Origin: Linnemannia hyalina
Lineage: Eukaryota > Mortierellomycota > Mortierellomycetes > Mortierellales > Mortierellaceae
Assembly (NCBI GenBank): GCA_019671135.1
Contig: JAHRHY010000004.1
Coordinates: 2,542,001 to 2,606,000 of the forward strand
Direction of reading: 5' to 3'
Length of the DNA stretch: 64,000 nucleotides
Part shown: positions 49,608 through 61,468 of the stretch, one piece after another
Numbering within the stretch: the stretch's first letter is position 1
Layout: each line of letters starts with the position of its first letter
Translations under genes and position numbers: made by a program
The notes under the pieces: model-generated
The model's database searches: none
The model's input: only the letters and a program-made list of their open reading frames with translations
Told to the model about the DNA's origin: nothing

Positions 49608-52600
49608 ATGTCCAAGGAAACACATCCTACCTCACTCGGGTCACCTTACAACGCTCAGTCCACTGCGACTCTCCGCTCCACGACATCTCAGTCGAGCACC
49701 AACTCTGCCTTTACCAGCAGTGACAGAGCAGGCAATACGACGGTTCAGCCCTCCTCAACAGACAATGATCGATCCATCGGTCACGGCCTCACAACGATCC
49801 TTGTCAAGGGTAACCTGGTTCATTCGGACCTTGCAAGTGGCGACACTGATGATGGTGGCGACAACAAGTCCGTCTCCTCCCAGCGTGTTCGCAAGCGGGA
49901 CAAGCTGTTCGGATTCTTTCGACCATCGACCTCAACACCCAGGGACAATCAGTCGCAGAGTCCCAAGACATCTCTTGACCGATTCTCCACCGCTAGCACC
50001 GAAGCGAATCTTCATCGCCTCTCAATTATCAGCACTCAGTATAGTGGTGACATCGAGTATGAGGTTGAAGTTTCTAGCAGTGTTGACATCGAACATACAG
50101 TCTCCATCAGCGAGGTCAAAAGTCTTGCTTCCTGTGCCCAGCCGTCAGCTCTGCCGGCCATAACACGCTTGGACGTCTTTCCACAAAATATCAACGCCCC
50201 TGTCGTCCTCATCGCTTTACAAGACTTCGGTTCCCGCATTGATACCACTCCTCAGCTGGCCCTATGTCTTGGATTGCTCCCCAACAGTGTTGTCCCCATT
50301 GACCAGCAAGAGGATCCCTTGCAGATCCTGTGGTCTAGCACTCCTGCCCATCTTGCCTGGCTTGGTGCTTTGAAGGAAGACCCCGTTGAGCAGGAACGTC
50401 TGCGATGGCTTGGAGCTCGCATGGTGGACGAGTTTGCAAAGGATGCCTCAAAAGACCTGACCGAGATTGCTGAGATGGTACTTATTGGCCCTGTTCTCGA
50501 CAACGAGCACTATCGCAGGTTGCTGTCGTGCACCATCACGGCATTCGACCAGGCTGTGCTTTTGGATGTAGATTTGCTGCAAGGTCTGGTGCAATTGGTC
50601 CAGTCTGCTCCCTCCGAGGCTCTGCTTCCTGACGACCTAGTCAAAATCCTCCATGTACTCAGAGTTCGTCTGCAGGACACCCACCAGCAGTCGTCTGTTC
50701 ATCCTTTCCATCTCACTTTGGCTGTCTCGAGGCTGCTTGATGTCATGGCGGAGCACAAGGTCAAGGACTTGGATCGAGTTGAGGAACACGAACCTCTGTC
50801 TGAGGTGTTGTCGGGTTTGAAGGCTAGCTCAGATCCCTACTTGATGTATCAGGCATGCTATGCGTTCCAAGCGCTGCAGTATGTCCCCAACAATGAATCA
50901 CCGCTGCAGGCCGTTCTCCGACATTCTACTGGGGTTGTGGAAGGACTCGTCAAGGTCTCGGCGGTATTTAAGTTGGATCTGGGAGCAGTTCTCGAAGGAC
51001 TCGGCAAGCTGCAAGAGACTCTCGGAGGTGTCGTTGAGGTTGCTGGTAGTGTCTATGATGGTGCCTGTTCGCTTATGGAGAGTGGCCGAGGCGTGCTTGA
51101 GAGCATGAAGGAAGGGCTTGGGTCTGGTCAGAAGCGTCCGTGGTACACTGCCGTCCGTGCCGCCTACGCCCTTGCTCAAGCCGGTCAACTCAAGGATCTC
51201 AATGTTCTCATCTATGAGGCACCCTGTCGTCGTGATCCTTTGTTCCAATGGGGTATCTGCCAATTGCTGGGCGAGATCGCCTCTGACACCATCTGGGACA
51301 CCAGCGTCCGCCTGCACGCCATCGATCTTCTTAGAGAGCTGTACATGACCGATCCTTTGTGGGGCCATGATGAAAGCGTCAGGACTTGGACGCTAAACAT
51401 CATCTGCCAACTCGGAACCACTACTGACCAGGTCGTCAGTGCCAGTGCTCACACCTTGCTCAAGGACCTCAACCAGGAACAAGACACCACCACCCATCTT
51501 CCTTACCCACTCAGGAACCGCCTTCCTCTGCCTGCAACATCCCCTACGCTCGCTCGCGTTCAAAATATCCCTCCTCTTGAGTACGATCTCCACAAGCACA
51601 AAGTCCTGAGGTTGGAGCAGAGTCGCCTGTCACTTTACATTCAGCCGTTTGCCAAAGCCAGTCTGAGGGCCAAGGACGAAGACACGTTTCCTCTCCTGGA
51701 GAAAGTACAGGAGTTCCTGGCAAGCGAGAGTCAAGTGATGTTGATCCTAGGTGACTCTGGGTCTGGGAAATCGACATTCAATCGCCATCTTGAGCATCAA
51801 CTCTGGATCGACTATAAGCAAGGCGGACCCATCCCATTGTTCATCAATCTTCCCGCCATCAAACACCCAGACGAGGACATGATCGGCAAGCAGCTGAGGG
51901 CCAACAACTTTAGTGATGACCAGATCCAGGAGATGAAGCAGCGCCGCCAACTCATCCTTATCTGCGATGGGTACGATGAGAGTCAGCAACTGGTCAATCT
52001 GCACCGAACCAACATGCTGAACCAATCAGGACAATGGAGCACCAAGATGGTCATCAGCTGCCGTACCCAGTTCCTCGGACCCTCGTACGACGATCGCTTC
52101 AAACCGCTACCATCAGATAGCTACGCCGCTGGCTTGCAGGATCTATTCCAGGAGGCTGTCATTGCTCCTTTCTCCAAGGACCAGATTGAGAACTATGTCG
52201 GGCTGTATGTGCAGGATCCACAGACGGCGCTATTATTCCAGAACCGAGCTATGTGGTCGGCGAAGGAGTACATGGACAAGTTAACAACGATCCCCAATGT
52301 CAGGGACCTCGTCAAGAACCCGTTCCTCCTCACGCTTGCTCTCAATGCTCTGCCTCGCCTGGTCGCCTCAAATAGCAACCTGTCAAGCATGCGTGTCACC
52401 CGAGTCGGACTCTATGATATGTTTGTAAAGCAGTGGCTTGAGACGAATCAAGTCCGTTTGCGTATGAGCGCACTGAGCAAGGAAGAACTGATGGCATTCA
52501 ATTCGCTGATGGAGGGTGACTTTATTGGATGCGGAATCGACTATCTGCTGCGTCTGTCTGCAGCAATCTTTCAGGAGCAGAACGGAAACCCGATCGTCCA

Positions 52601-55286
52601 ATATATCCATCGACATGACAAGGACTCCTGGAAGGCGGCGTTCTTTGGTACTGGTCCCGAGACTAAGCTGCTCCGTGAGGCCAGTCCATTGATGCGCACT
52701 GGGAATCAGTATCGCTTTGTCCACCGGTCCATGCTTGAATATTTACTCTCACGCATCATTTACAGCCTGGCTAAGGTTGACGAGCAGGACTTTGACTCCT
52801 CAAGTGAGACTACATCCCCAGCCTCCCTTTCGTCCGACACCAATGGCCCTTTATTCCAGAGGGACTTGCTGAAGGAGCCGTCGATTATCCAATTCCTGTG
52901 CGACCGCGTGAGGCTCGACCCGCATTTTGAGCAATACCTCCGCGCTGTCATCGACCAGTCCAAGACCGATTCCAGTGCCACCATCGCCGCCACCAATGCC
53001 ATCACGGTCCTCGTCAGAGCCGGTGTTGCCTTCCACGGTGCAGATCTCCGTGGCATCAAGGTTCCTGGCGCCGATCTTTCCTACGGCCAGTTCGACTATG
53101 CACAGTTCCAAGGCGCTGATCTAACGGGTGTTAGTCTTTCAGGGAGTTGGTTGCGGCAAGCGAATTTGAGCCATGCGCAGTTGGAGGGCGTCCAGTTCGG
53201 GGAGCTGCCATACCTCAAGGCGGAGGGTCCTGTAAAAGCCTTTGCCTACTCGCCTGACGGAAGGATGCTGGGAGTGGCGGTATGGGGTGAAGGCCTTGGC
53301 ATCAGTATTTACGACACCTCCACATGGGAACGAGTTAATCTAATCACAGCTGCCGAGTATGTCATATCTGTTGCTTTCTCGCCTGACAGCCAACGAATCG
53401 CATCTGGAGACTGGGGGGGATTGGTTCGGCTGTGGGATTGCACAAGTGGCGAGGAATTGTTGACCATGGAGGGGCACACTGATCCCATACGCTCATTGGC
53501 GTACTCGCCTTGCGGCAACCATATTGCCTCGGTCAGTGACGACAAAACGGTGCGACTCTGGGATTCAGGGACGGGAGTGTGCATCTTTGTTTTGGAAGGC
53601 CATACTGAGTGGGTCGCTAGCGCCAGGTTCTCCCCGGATGGACGGCAGCTCATATCAGGCAGTGGTGATGGAACGATTCGGTTTTGGGACTCGGAGACAG
53701 GAGAGCCAGGGGTCGTCTTGCGTCCTTCTTTGGGAGAGATTCACAGTCTTGCCATTTCTCCAGACGGCCGATGGATAGCTTCTGGTCACGGTGACGGCAA
53801 TGTGCGGCTGTGGGATATGGTCTCCGGTAGCCCAGATCCTGTTCTACAAGGCCATACTAACACTGTTATGGGAATCACATTCTCACCCGACGGCCAATTG
53901 GTCGCCACTTCTAGCGACGACTGCAGGGCGATGTTATGGGACGCATCCACAGGCGACATTATTTCCACGTTTGACGGTCACTTGACCTATATAACCGGCG
54001 TTGCGTTCTCTCCGGACGGTCTTACCATTGCATCAGGATCTGGTGACGGAACAGTGCGACTATGGGAGGCCAGCTCTAGTCCCTCTAGCATTGCAATACA
54101 AGATCAGATCGGCGACTCTTGTCTGGTGACCTACTCTTCCAATGGCCTATCTGTACTCTCTATCGATAACGTACCTGGCCCCTCTAGGTATCGCCCTGGT
54201 GTTATCCGACAAGGGAATGCTACAACAGGATTGCTCGGATCAGTGTCGTTTGAGTTTCCGGACCCAGAGATGATCAACTGCGTGGCGTTTTCGGCGGACG
54301 GCAATCAAGTCGCGACCGGGTGCGAGGATGGTTCAGTGCGATTGTGGGATTGCAGAACTGGCGCAGCTGGGCTAGTCTTGAATGGGAATTCGGGCGCGGT
54401 GAAGATTGTTGCTTATTCAATTTGTGGTCGCTGGATCGCCTCTTGCGACCACCGTAACGTTGTACGATTGTGGGACCTTTATGATACGGAGCAGCAATGC
54501 ATTCTTGTTGGAGATGGAGACAACAACAATTGTATCAATGACTTGAAGTTCTCACCGACAGGTCATCAACTTGCAGTGTGCTCGGAGGATGAGAAAGGTG
54601 GGCTTTTCGATCCACGAACAAGAGTCCTCTTGACGTCCAAGAAGCTGAGGGAGGTCCCAATCTTGACCCTGGACTACTCGCCCAATGGTCAACAACTTGC
54701 TTTGGGCACAGAGACGTCGATTGTCTTGTGGGACCTGCAGTCGGACGAGCCTGGTCTGGAATTGAAGGTCCCTGTCAGTTCGTTTGAGCCCATGGCTAAA
54801 TGCGCGACTGTCGCCTACTCGCCATGCGGTCAGTTTCTGGCACAATCTAAGGACTATATTCTGCATCTCTGGTATCGTCAGTTGGTCGAAGGAGACATCG
54901 AAAGCTGGTCTTGCGCAGCCTCGCTTCGTGTGTTTTCTGCGCTAGTCGTAAGCCTGTCTTGGAATCCAGTTATCCCGAAGGAGTTCATCACAGCCAGCAA
55001 TGATAGGTCTGTCCGAGTATGGCGAGTGTCGGGCGACGATGGAACCATGTCCGTGAAGATGCTCTGGGGAACCAATCTTAGGACGCTTTGCACCGCAGGC
55101 GTGGTTCTTGAGGGTGCGACTGGTCTGAGTCCATCCCACCAGGAGTTGATATCTCAACGCAGTGCCTTCGACGGGGTGTTGCCTCCGGACTACGAAGGAT
55201 CTGACGATGAGTCTGAAGACGACGATGGATCTGACGATAAGTCTGAAGACGATGATGGATCTGACGATGAGTCTGAAGATGAGTAG
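49608..55286 (+). CDS. NACHT-WD40 NLR-like protein, copy C (intact)
   Basis: Single exon, 1892 aa from the ATG at 49608 (MSKETHP), the first in-frame Met after the leader intron. Regions follow copy A: disordered N-terminus with RPSTSTPRD; helical ARM/HEAT-like part; Walker A GDSGSGKS (715-722); Walker B LILICDGYDE; pentapeptides with several substitutions (GADLSYGQFDYAQF, NLSHAQ); and 14 WD40 repeats. It ends in an acidic tail of three 10-residue units (GSDDESEDDD type). In one WD40 repeat the B motif EDGKVGLFD has become EDEKGGLFD. Block by block it matches B, A or D most closely, so it is a conversion mosaic. It lies in the same orientation as B and D, about 4.7 kb beyond the end of B. This is the most complete member by inspection. 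Confidence 0.92.
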   Translation: MSKETHPTSLGSPYNAQSTATLRSTTSQSSTNSAFTSSDRAGNTTVQPSSTDNDRSIGHGLTTILVKGNLVHSDLASGDTDDGGDNKSVSSQRVRKRDKLFGFFRPSTSTPRDNQSQSPKTSLDRFSTASTEANLHRLSIISTQYSGDIEYEVEVSSSVDIEHTVSISEVKSLASCAQPSALPAITRLDVFPQNINAPVVLIALQDFGSRIDTTPQLALCLGLLPNSVVPIDQQEDPLQILWSSTPAHLAWLGALKEDPVEQERLRWLGARMVDEFAKDASKDLTEIAEMVLIGPVLDNEHYRRLLSCTITAFDQAVLLDVDLLQGLVQLVQSAPSEALLPDDLVKILHVLRVRLQDTHQQSSVHPFHLTLAVSRLLDVMAEHKVKDLDRVEEHEPLSEVLSGLKASSDPYLMYQACYAFQALQYVPNNESPLQAVLRHSTGVVEGLVKVSAVFKLDLGAVLEGLGKLQETLGGVVEVAGSVYDGACSLMESGRGVLESMKEGLGSGQKRPWYTAVRAAYALAQAGQLKDLNVLIYEAPCRRDPLFQWGICQLLGEIASDTIWDTSVRLHAIDLLRELYMTDPLWGHDESVRTWTLNIICQLGTTTDQVVSASAHTLLKDLNQEQDTTTHLPYPLRNRLPLPATSPTLARVQNIPPLEYDLHKHKVLRLEQSRLSLYIQPFAKASLRAKDEDTFPLLEKVQEFLASESQVMLILGDSGSGKSTFNRHLEHQLWIDYKQGGPIPLFINLPAIKHPDEDMIGKQLRANNFSDDQIQEMKQRRQLILICDGYDESQQLVNLHRTNMLNQSGQWSTKMVISCRTQFLGPSYDDRFKPLPSDSYAAGLQDLFQEAVIAPFSKDQIENYVGLYVQDPQTALLFQNRAMWSAKEYMDKLTTIPNVRDLVKNPFLLTLALNALPRLVASNSNLSSMRVTRVGLYDMFVKQWLETNQVRLRMSALSKEELMAFNSLMEGDFIGCGIDYLLRLSAAIFQEQNGNPIVQYIHRHDKDSWKAAFFGTGPETKLLREASPLMRTGNQYRFVHRSMLEYLLSRIIYSLAKVDEQDFDSSSETTSPASLSSDTNGPLFQRDLLKEPSIIQFLCDRVRLDPHFEQYLRAVIDQSKTDSSATIAATNAITVLVRAGVAFHGADLRGIKVPGADLSYGQFDYAQFQGADLTGVSLSGSWLRQANLSHAQLEGVQFGELPYLKAEGPVKAFAYSPDGRMLGVAVWGEGLGISIYDTSTWERVNLITAAEYVISVAFSPDSQRIASGDWGGLVRLWDCTSGEELLTMEGHTDPIRSLAYSPCGNHIASVSDDKTVRLWDSGTGVCIFVLEGHTEWVASARFSPDGRQLISGSGDGTIRFWDSETGEPGVVLRPSLGEIHSLAISPDGRWIASGHGDGNVRLWDMVSGSPDPVLQGHTNTVMGITFSPDGQLVATSSDDCRAMLWDASTGDIISTFDGHLTYITGVAFSPDGLTIASGSGDGTVRLWEASSSPSSIAIQDQIGDSCLVTYSSNGLSVLSIDNVPGPSRYRPGVIRQGNATTGLLGSVSFEFPDPEMINCVAFSADGNQVATGCEDGSVRLWDCRTGAAGLVLNGNSGAVKIVAYSICGRWIASCDHRNVVRLWDLYDTEQQCILVGDGDNNNCINDLKFSPTGHQLAVCSEDEKGGLFDPRTRVLLTSKKLREVPILTLDYSPNGQQLALGTETSIVLWDLQSDEPGLELKVPVSSFEPMAKCATVAYSPCGQFLAQSKDYILHLWYRQLVEGDIESWSCAASLRVFSALVVSLSWNPVIPKEFITASNDRSVRVWRVSGDDGTMSVKMLWGTNLRTLCTAGVVLEGATGLSPSHQELISQRSAFDGVLPPDYEGSDDESEDDDGSDDKSEDDDGSDDESEDE
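55197..55283 (+). repeat. Three tandem 30-bp units encoding the acidic tail of copy C
   Basis: The unit encodes GSDDESEDDD; the second copy has Lys for Glu. Copy B has one unit at the same place (GFDDESEDE). Confidence 0.9.
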
Positions 55287-57709
55287 CGGATGGATTTCGG
55301 CGCGCCGATGAATACATTGATAATATACACAAAAACAACGACATATTCTCTGTGAAGATTTTGTCAAGCAAAGTGTTCCTGCATGTATTGTTTCTTGAAA
55401 AGAACCATATCTGTTTCTTTCTGCATTGTCCTGGTACCTTTTTGTTCACATTGTGATGTAAAAGCCGGAATGAAAAAAAGCGTGTGGTTGTTGAATCGCG
55501 GGGCTCTTGACGCGTCCAGGTTCTTCTGTTGCATTTTTTTCTCCTTGTTCTCCTTCTCCTTCGTCAGACTCATGCGTGATGCTCAAAACGGAAAAATAAG
55601 CTAGGAGCGACAAGCTGTTGTCCCTTGACTTATAATCCAGCTTCTCACCAAACACACCAAAAAATTATCGCTCTCAAAAAAAACCCCAGACTTATGCCGT
55701 GCGTGCGATAAACAGTGTTATGGTTGAAGTCAAACTGTTTACTTTACTAAATCGAAACGAGTTACTGTTACGCCAGTGGTGAGCGAAGGAATGCGTTGGT
55801 TGTTATTGTTGTGGAATAGAAGCAAAGATGAAGGATAAAGGGAAGGACCTTTGTTAGGCTTTTACTCGCCTTTTTTTTTGCGACGAACAATCAAATATAT
55901 TACTTGTGTAAGTTGCCTTTTTTTCTGTTGCGTTTCTCCTATTTCTTTCCTCTCTGCCCTGCACAATGTAACGGGTTCAATATTGGTTCTCTCTTTCTTT
56001 TTTTTGTTTTCGCTCACCATCCTGCTATGAGTGTGTGTCTCATTGATCGTCAAGAAAAAGAAAGAAAGGTTGTGAGGATCGGTCGTTATTCTGTCCTGTC
56101 ATTTTCTTGATCTCTCTCTCTCTCTCTCTCTCTCTCCCTGCTTTTCCTTTTCTGACCATTGCTTTCTGTTGTGGGAATAAAAGGTCAAGGACGCCCTTGT
56201 AATATGATCTGTATATCGTGTCGACCGTAACTGAGGGCCGCGTAGGGTTACCGTACGCGACTAGAGGACAGGACGAGAACGCACTTGATTGACAGGACGC
56301 GTTGAGACAAAAGGGAGACTTAATTTGACGTTGATGAACGATTTTCAAAGATTTTATTTGTGGCTTATACCCAATTTGAGGAGGTGATCGTTTTGCGATA
56401 TTGCTTTCTTAATTTCTATGGAAGTACAGCCAGAGATGACCTCAACTGTGTGTGTTCGTGAAGGAAGAGGATGGTGTTTGCTGTGTTTATACCTATGAGG
56501 CAGCACGTCAGTGGTAATGTTGTATTTGGGCTTAATGGAGAAGGTGGGGTCGAGCAGAGAACGCACGGAGACATGCGCGCCTTTACCAATGATCAATGAT
56601 CAATGGCAGCAAAGTATTACCACTCGCTAGGATGGACGCCCCTCCTGCCCTTCTTCTTTCCTACCCTCTTTCTTCCTTGTTTTCTCGTTATCTTTTTTCC
56701 ACCCTTCACTCTTTGTCATGCCATACACATGCTTTTCTTTGTATCCTACTATGCCGATTCTCCTGCCCTCCACTCCCACCTACACACCCAAGAGTCGTCA
56801 TGGAAGAAGGCACTATCACTAACTAGGGAACGCCCATAAACATGACCAACCCAGCCCACCACTTGCAGCAAGTTCGGAACAAGGAAGATAGAGAGAAGAA
56901 ACAGATGAAGAGACGATTAGACGAGCACCAACTAGGGCCTGAAGAAAGGCAATACTAGAGAACATGTCTTTTAACAAAGATGAGCAACTATGAACGAGGA
57001 AACGGACTATGGTTTGGTATTTGAAATGTGAGGAAAATGGTTACTCTTTTCTTTTTGGCCGGGTCACTTTGAACAAGCAATGAGTGGATAGGGGATTCCT
57101 TGAAGATGCGAGTGTGGATGCCTTGGGCAATTAAAGTTGATATGTCCATCATTATTTCATAGAAACTACGCAATGGATACCAGGACAGAAGAGACAACAC
57201 CGCAACACCACAGGAAAACGATGGAAAGAAAAACTAAAGACGTGATTCATAAATCGAGATAGAATGGTTATCTCAATGCAGTCAATGTTTTCATCCTCCT
57301 TTGGACAAGGACTTCAAGACTCGGACAGTGGATGTACCCGATAATGATGGACATGGCCATGAAAGATATATATATCTCTTCTCTGAACAGCAGGAGTGCA
57401 CCAGAAGGAGTCACCCATCAAATACGAAATATCGTAGAAAGGACGCAAGCATACGTGTAAACGTATACCTAGGGCGACCAAAGAAAGACTGCCTGGTGAA
57501 AGGGCGTTTTCTCCTGGATTACCTTGGCACAATCCCCGGGCGATCTAACAAGACATTCTTGCTCGACTGGCGAAGACCGTTCGTAAGCGTCTTGCCACTT
57601 CCCATGTTCATTTCAGTTTGCGCTCACCATTGTTTGCGTTTCTGTCCCACAGGAAAAGCATAATTGTTCAATCGATCTACGGTAGGAAAAAAGAAAAAAA
57701 AGATGGCGA
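55287..57709. repeat. 3' flank of copy C and intergenic region to copy D
   Basis: 55287-55760 is the conserved 3' flank. 55770-56580 shows no gene and has a (CT)n tract at about 56111-56136. 56600-56880 resembles the region upstream of relic 0 (3200-3540). 56990-57600 resembles 46500-47660 between B and C. No gene is recognised. Confidence 0.55.
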
Positions 57710-58917
57710 ATGCATTGTCTGCCAGGGACAAGGAAAGGAAAGGCATACCCTGCCAGAGAACAAATAAACAAGCAAAAACAACAAAGCATGCTTACAAGTA
57801 TACCATGGGACGCCTCCATATTTACTTTCTTTCTTCTGCTCCCTCTCTCTCTCTTTCCACTTTGCCACACTCACCTTGCTCCCCTCATCACTACTCTCCA
57901 TCTCCTTCATTCGTCTTCTTCACCGCCAGTCTCCTTGGCTCTCATTACACTCTACCTACATTCGCACCTGTTAGTCATTCCAACATCCTTCCATCGTCCT
58001 ACTTTCTCTTTCTCCGTTCTCTACATCTTCTCCCCGCTCGGTCGATCGTCATCCTGCGTCTTGTCCGTCTTGTACCTAACAAGTGCCAAGCACCCCAACC
58101 TTGGAGAGGTACAACCCCTTACGTCCAAATTCCCAGCTCAAATACCATGACCATCACTCTAAACACATCATAACGTCAACTCTTCGCCCTCCAATCACTC
58201 GCATTCATACTCTTTCCTTCACACTGCCATCCCAATAGCAATTGCTTGCTTCTACTTGTCGTTTCCCATCCGGCCAACATACAAAACACACCAAAAGAAC
58301 ACAAAACGCTCTCGCGAAGTTCGAGATCGCTTTGTGAGTACTTGGACAATCGTGTTTGCATGCAAGAAGAACCTCTCCATATTCTGTTTAACGCGTGCTA
58401 ACTATCGCCATCTGAAAATACCATGGTCGCTTAGTCTCCCAAGCATCTGCCCACAACGGACCAAGAGCAGCAACAAAACAATAAAACGACAATCCCTCTC
58501 TCTCTGTCACTCAGGTAGGGCCATACTTGACTTCGCCAGTGTTTAGTCAATTCATGATTTTCCCTTCACCACCGACAAACACCGACCGACACTCTGAATC
58601 CAAATAGATTTCTTCCCAAGCACAGCACCCAAACTCGCCAAGCAAGCAAGCAACAGTATCAGCTCCAACTCCAACCCATTGTGAGTTGTTTGGTTACTCG
58701 ATTCCGCGGAATACCATCACATTGCCCTGGTCGAATTGGCTCATCGCACTTTGTTTTCTGCGATTGCCCTTTGTTTTCAATATTTTTTCTCGACTCCTTC
58801 TGTACCACATCGTTTCAACCTTGTCCAGTCTCCCGCACTTTGATTTCCTCCAAGGTAAACAGAGACAGCAAGGACATTGTGCTTTCTGACTTATGTGTTT
58901 GTTTGCAACACAGCCCA
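57710..58917 (+). promoter_or_regulatory. 5' leader and promoter of copy D (duplicated unit)
   Basis: Closest to the leader of C (shared start GCATTGTCTGCCAGGGACAAGGA). It contains the 59-bp leader intron at 58855-58913. Confidence 0.6.
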
Positions 58918-61380
58918 ATGTTCAATGTCACGGCTGCCACTCTGTTTACTATTAGCGCACACACCATGTCCAAGGAATCACATCAAACCCCGCCAGGGTT
59001 ACCACCCCACGACACTCAGTCGACTGCAACTTTACACTCTACAGCATCCCAGTCCATCACCAACTCTGCCTTTACCAGAAGTGGCAGAGCAGGCAATAGG
59101 ACGGTTCAGCGCTCCTCGAAAGGTAATAAACGATCCATCACCCACGGCTTTTCAGCGATCGCTGTCGAGGATAAGGTGGTTCCTTCGGACCTTGCAAGTG
59201 GCGAGGCTAGCGATGGTGTCGATAACAAGCCAGTCTCCTCCCAGCATGGACACAAGCGGCACAAACTCTCCAACAATATCGACATCGACCTTGCAGTCTC
59301 CATCAGCGAAGTCAAAAGCCCTGCCTCCAGTGCCCAGCCGTCAGCTCTGCCGGCCATGCCTCGCTTGGACGTTTTCTCACAAAATATCAAACCACCTGCC
59401 ATCTTCATCACCCTGCCAGAGTTCGGTTCCCGCATTGACACCACTCCCCAACTTGCTTTGTGCATTGCCTTGCTCCCCAAGGTCAGTGATCTCACCAACC
59501 AGCAAGAGGATCTCTCGCAGATTTTGTCCTCTGGCATTACTGCCCAACGTGCCTGGATTAATTATATGAAGCAAGACCCTATTGAGCAAGAGCGTCTGCG
59601 TTGGCTAGGGGCTTGCATGGTAGATGAGTTTGCAAAGGACGCCTCCAAGTACTCGACCGAGATTGCCGAGATGGTACTTATTGGTCCAGTGCTCGACAAC
59701 GAGCACTTTCGCAGGTTGCTGTCGTGCACCATCACGGCATTCGATCAGGCTGTGCTTCTGGATGTTGATTTGTTGCAAGGTCTGGTGCAGTTGGTCCAGT
59801 CTGCTCCATCCGAGGCTCTGCTTCCTGACGACCTGGTCAAGATCCTTCGTGTGCTCAGAGTTCGTCTGCAGGACACCCACCAGCAGTCGTCTGTTCATCC
59901 CTTCCATCTCACGTTGGCTGTCTCGAGGTTGCTTGATATTATGGCGGAGCACAAGGTCAAGGACTTGGATAGACTTGAAGAGCACGAAGCTCTTTCTGGG
60001 GTGTTGCCGGGTTTGAAGGCCAGTTCAGATCCCTACTTGATGTATCAGGCATGCTATGCGTTCCAAGCGCTGCAGTATGTGCCTAATAATGAGACTCCGC
60101 TGCAGGCCGTTCTCCGACATTCTACTGGGGTTGTGGAAGGGCTCGTCAAGGTCTCGGCGGTGTTTAAACTGGATCTGGGAGCAGTTCTCGAGGGACTCGA
60201 CAAGCTGCAGGAGACCCTCGGAGGTGTCATTGAGGTTGCTGGTAGTGTCTATGATGGTGCCAGTTCGCTGATGGAGAGTGGCCGAGGCGTGCTTGAGAGC
60301 ATGAAGGAGGGGCTTGGGTCTGGTCAGAAGCGTCCGTGGTACACCGCCATCCGCGCCGCCTACGCCTTTGCTCAAGCCGGCCAACTCAAGGATCTCAATG
60401 TTCTCATCTATGAGGCACCCTGTCGTCGTGATCCTTTGTTCCAGTGGGGTATCTGCCAATTGCTGGGCGAGATCGCCTCTGACACCATCTGGGATACCAG
60501 CGTCCGCCTGCACGCCGTCGATCTTCTTAGAGAGCTGTACATGACCGATCCTTTGTGGGGTCAGGATGAAAGCGTCAGAACTTGGATGCTAAACATCATC
60601 CGCCAACTCGGAACCACTACTGACCAGGTCGTCAGTGCTAATGCTCACACCTTGCTCAAGGACCTCAACCAGGAACAAGACACCACCACCCATCTTCCCT
60701 ATCCTCTCAGGAGCCGTCTCCCTCTGCCTGTAACATCCCCTACGCTCGCTCGCGTTCAGAATATCCCTCCTCTTGAGTACGATCTCCACGAGCACAAAGT
60801 CCTGAGGTTGGAGCAAAGCCGCCTGTCACTTTACATTCAGCCGTTTGCCAAAGCCAGCCTGAAGGCCAAGGACGAAGACACATTTCCTCTCCTAGAGAGA
60901 GTACTGGAGTTCTTGGCAAGCGAGAGTCAAGTGATGTTGATTCTAGGCGACTCTGGGTCTGGGAAATCGACATTCAATCGCCATCTTGAGCATCAACTCT
61001 GGATCGACTATAAGCAAGGCGGACCCATCCCATTGTTCATCAATCTTCCCGCCATCAAACACCCAGACGAGGACATGATCGGCAAGCAGCTGAGGGCCAA
61101 CAACTTTAGCGACGACCAGATCCAGGAGATGAAGCAGCACCGCCAACTCATCCTCATCTGCGATGGGTACGATGAGAGTCAGCAACTGGTCAATTTGCAC
61201 CGAACCAACATGCTGAACCAGCCAGGACAATGGAACACCAAGATGGTCATCAGCTGCCGCACCCAGTTCCTCGGACCCTCATACGTTGATCGCTTCAAGC
61301 CTCAGCCGACAGATCGCTACGCCGCTGGTCCTCAGGATCTATTCCAGGAGGTCGTCATTGCTTCCTTCTTGCAACTTTAG
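58918..61380 (+). pseudogene. NACHT-WD40 NLR-like copy D, truncated by a retrotransposon
   Basis: Open from the ATG at 58918 (alternative MSKE start at 58966). Walker A GDSGSGKS is at 677-684, 55 residues earlier than in A and B because the N-terminal segment from KLFGFFRPS to the VEVSS region is missing. NACHT continues through LILICDGYDE and SCRTQFLGPSY, then stops at 61369, where the LTR begins. The last few codons (LQL and stop) come from the LTR. The C-terminal NACHT part, pentapeptides and WD40 repeats are therefore detached and expected beyond the window on the far side of the element. As it stands, a protein of about 820 aa with a P-loop but no sensor could be made; whether it is expressed is unknown. 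Confidence 0.88.
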
Positions 61381-61468
61381 GAGGAGTGGAAGTAAGAGAT
61401 GTGGATGTATTATGGTAGTGTGTGTCTATTTATCTAAAGCTACTCTGATCGGAGGTTCAACTGTTGCA
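61370..61468 (-). repeat. 3' LTR of the Ty3/gypsy element (99 bp)
   Basis: It begins TGCAAC and ends GTTGCA, immediately next to the polypurine tract. It is short for an LTR but complete by its ends. The bases before it (61365-61369, CTTCT) are the predicted target-site duplication. Confidence 0.75.
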
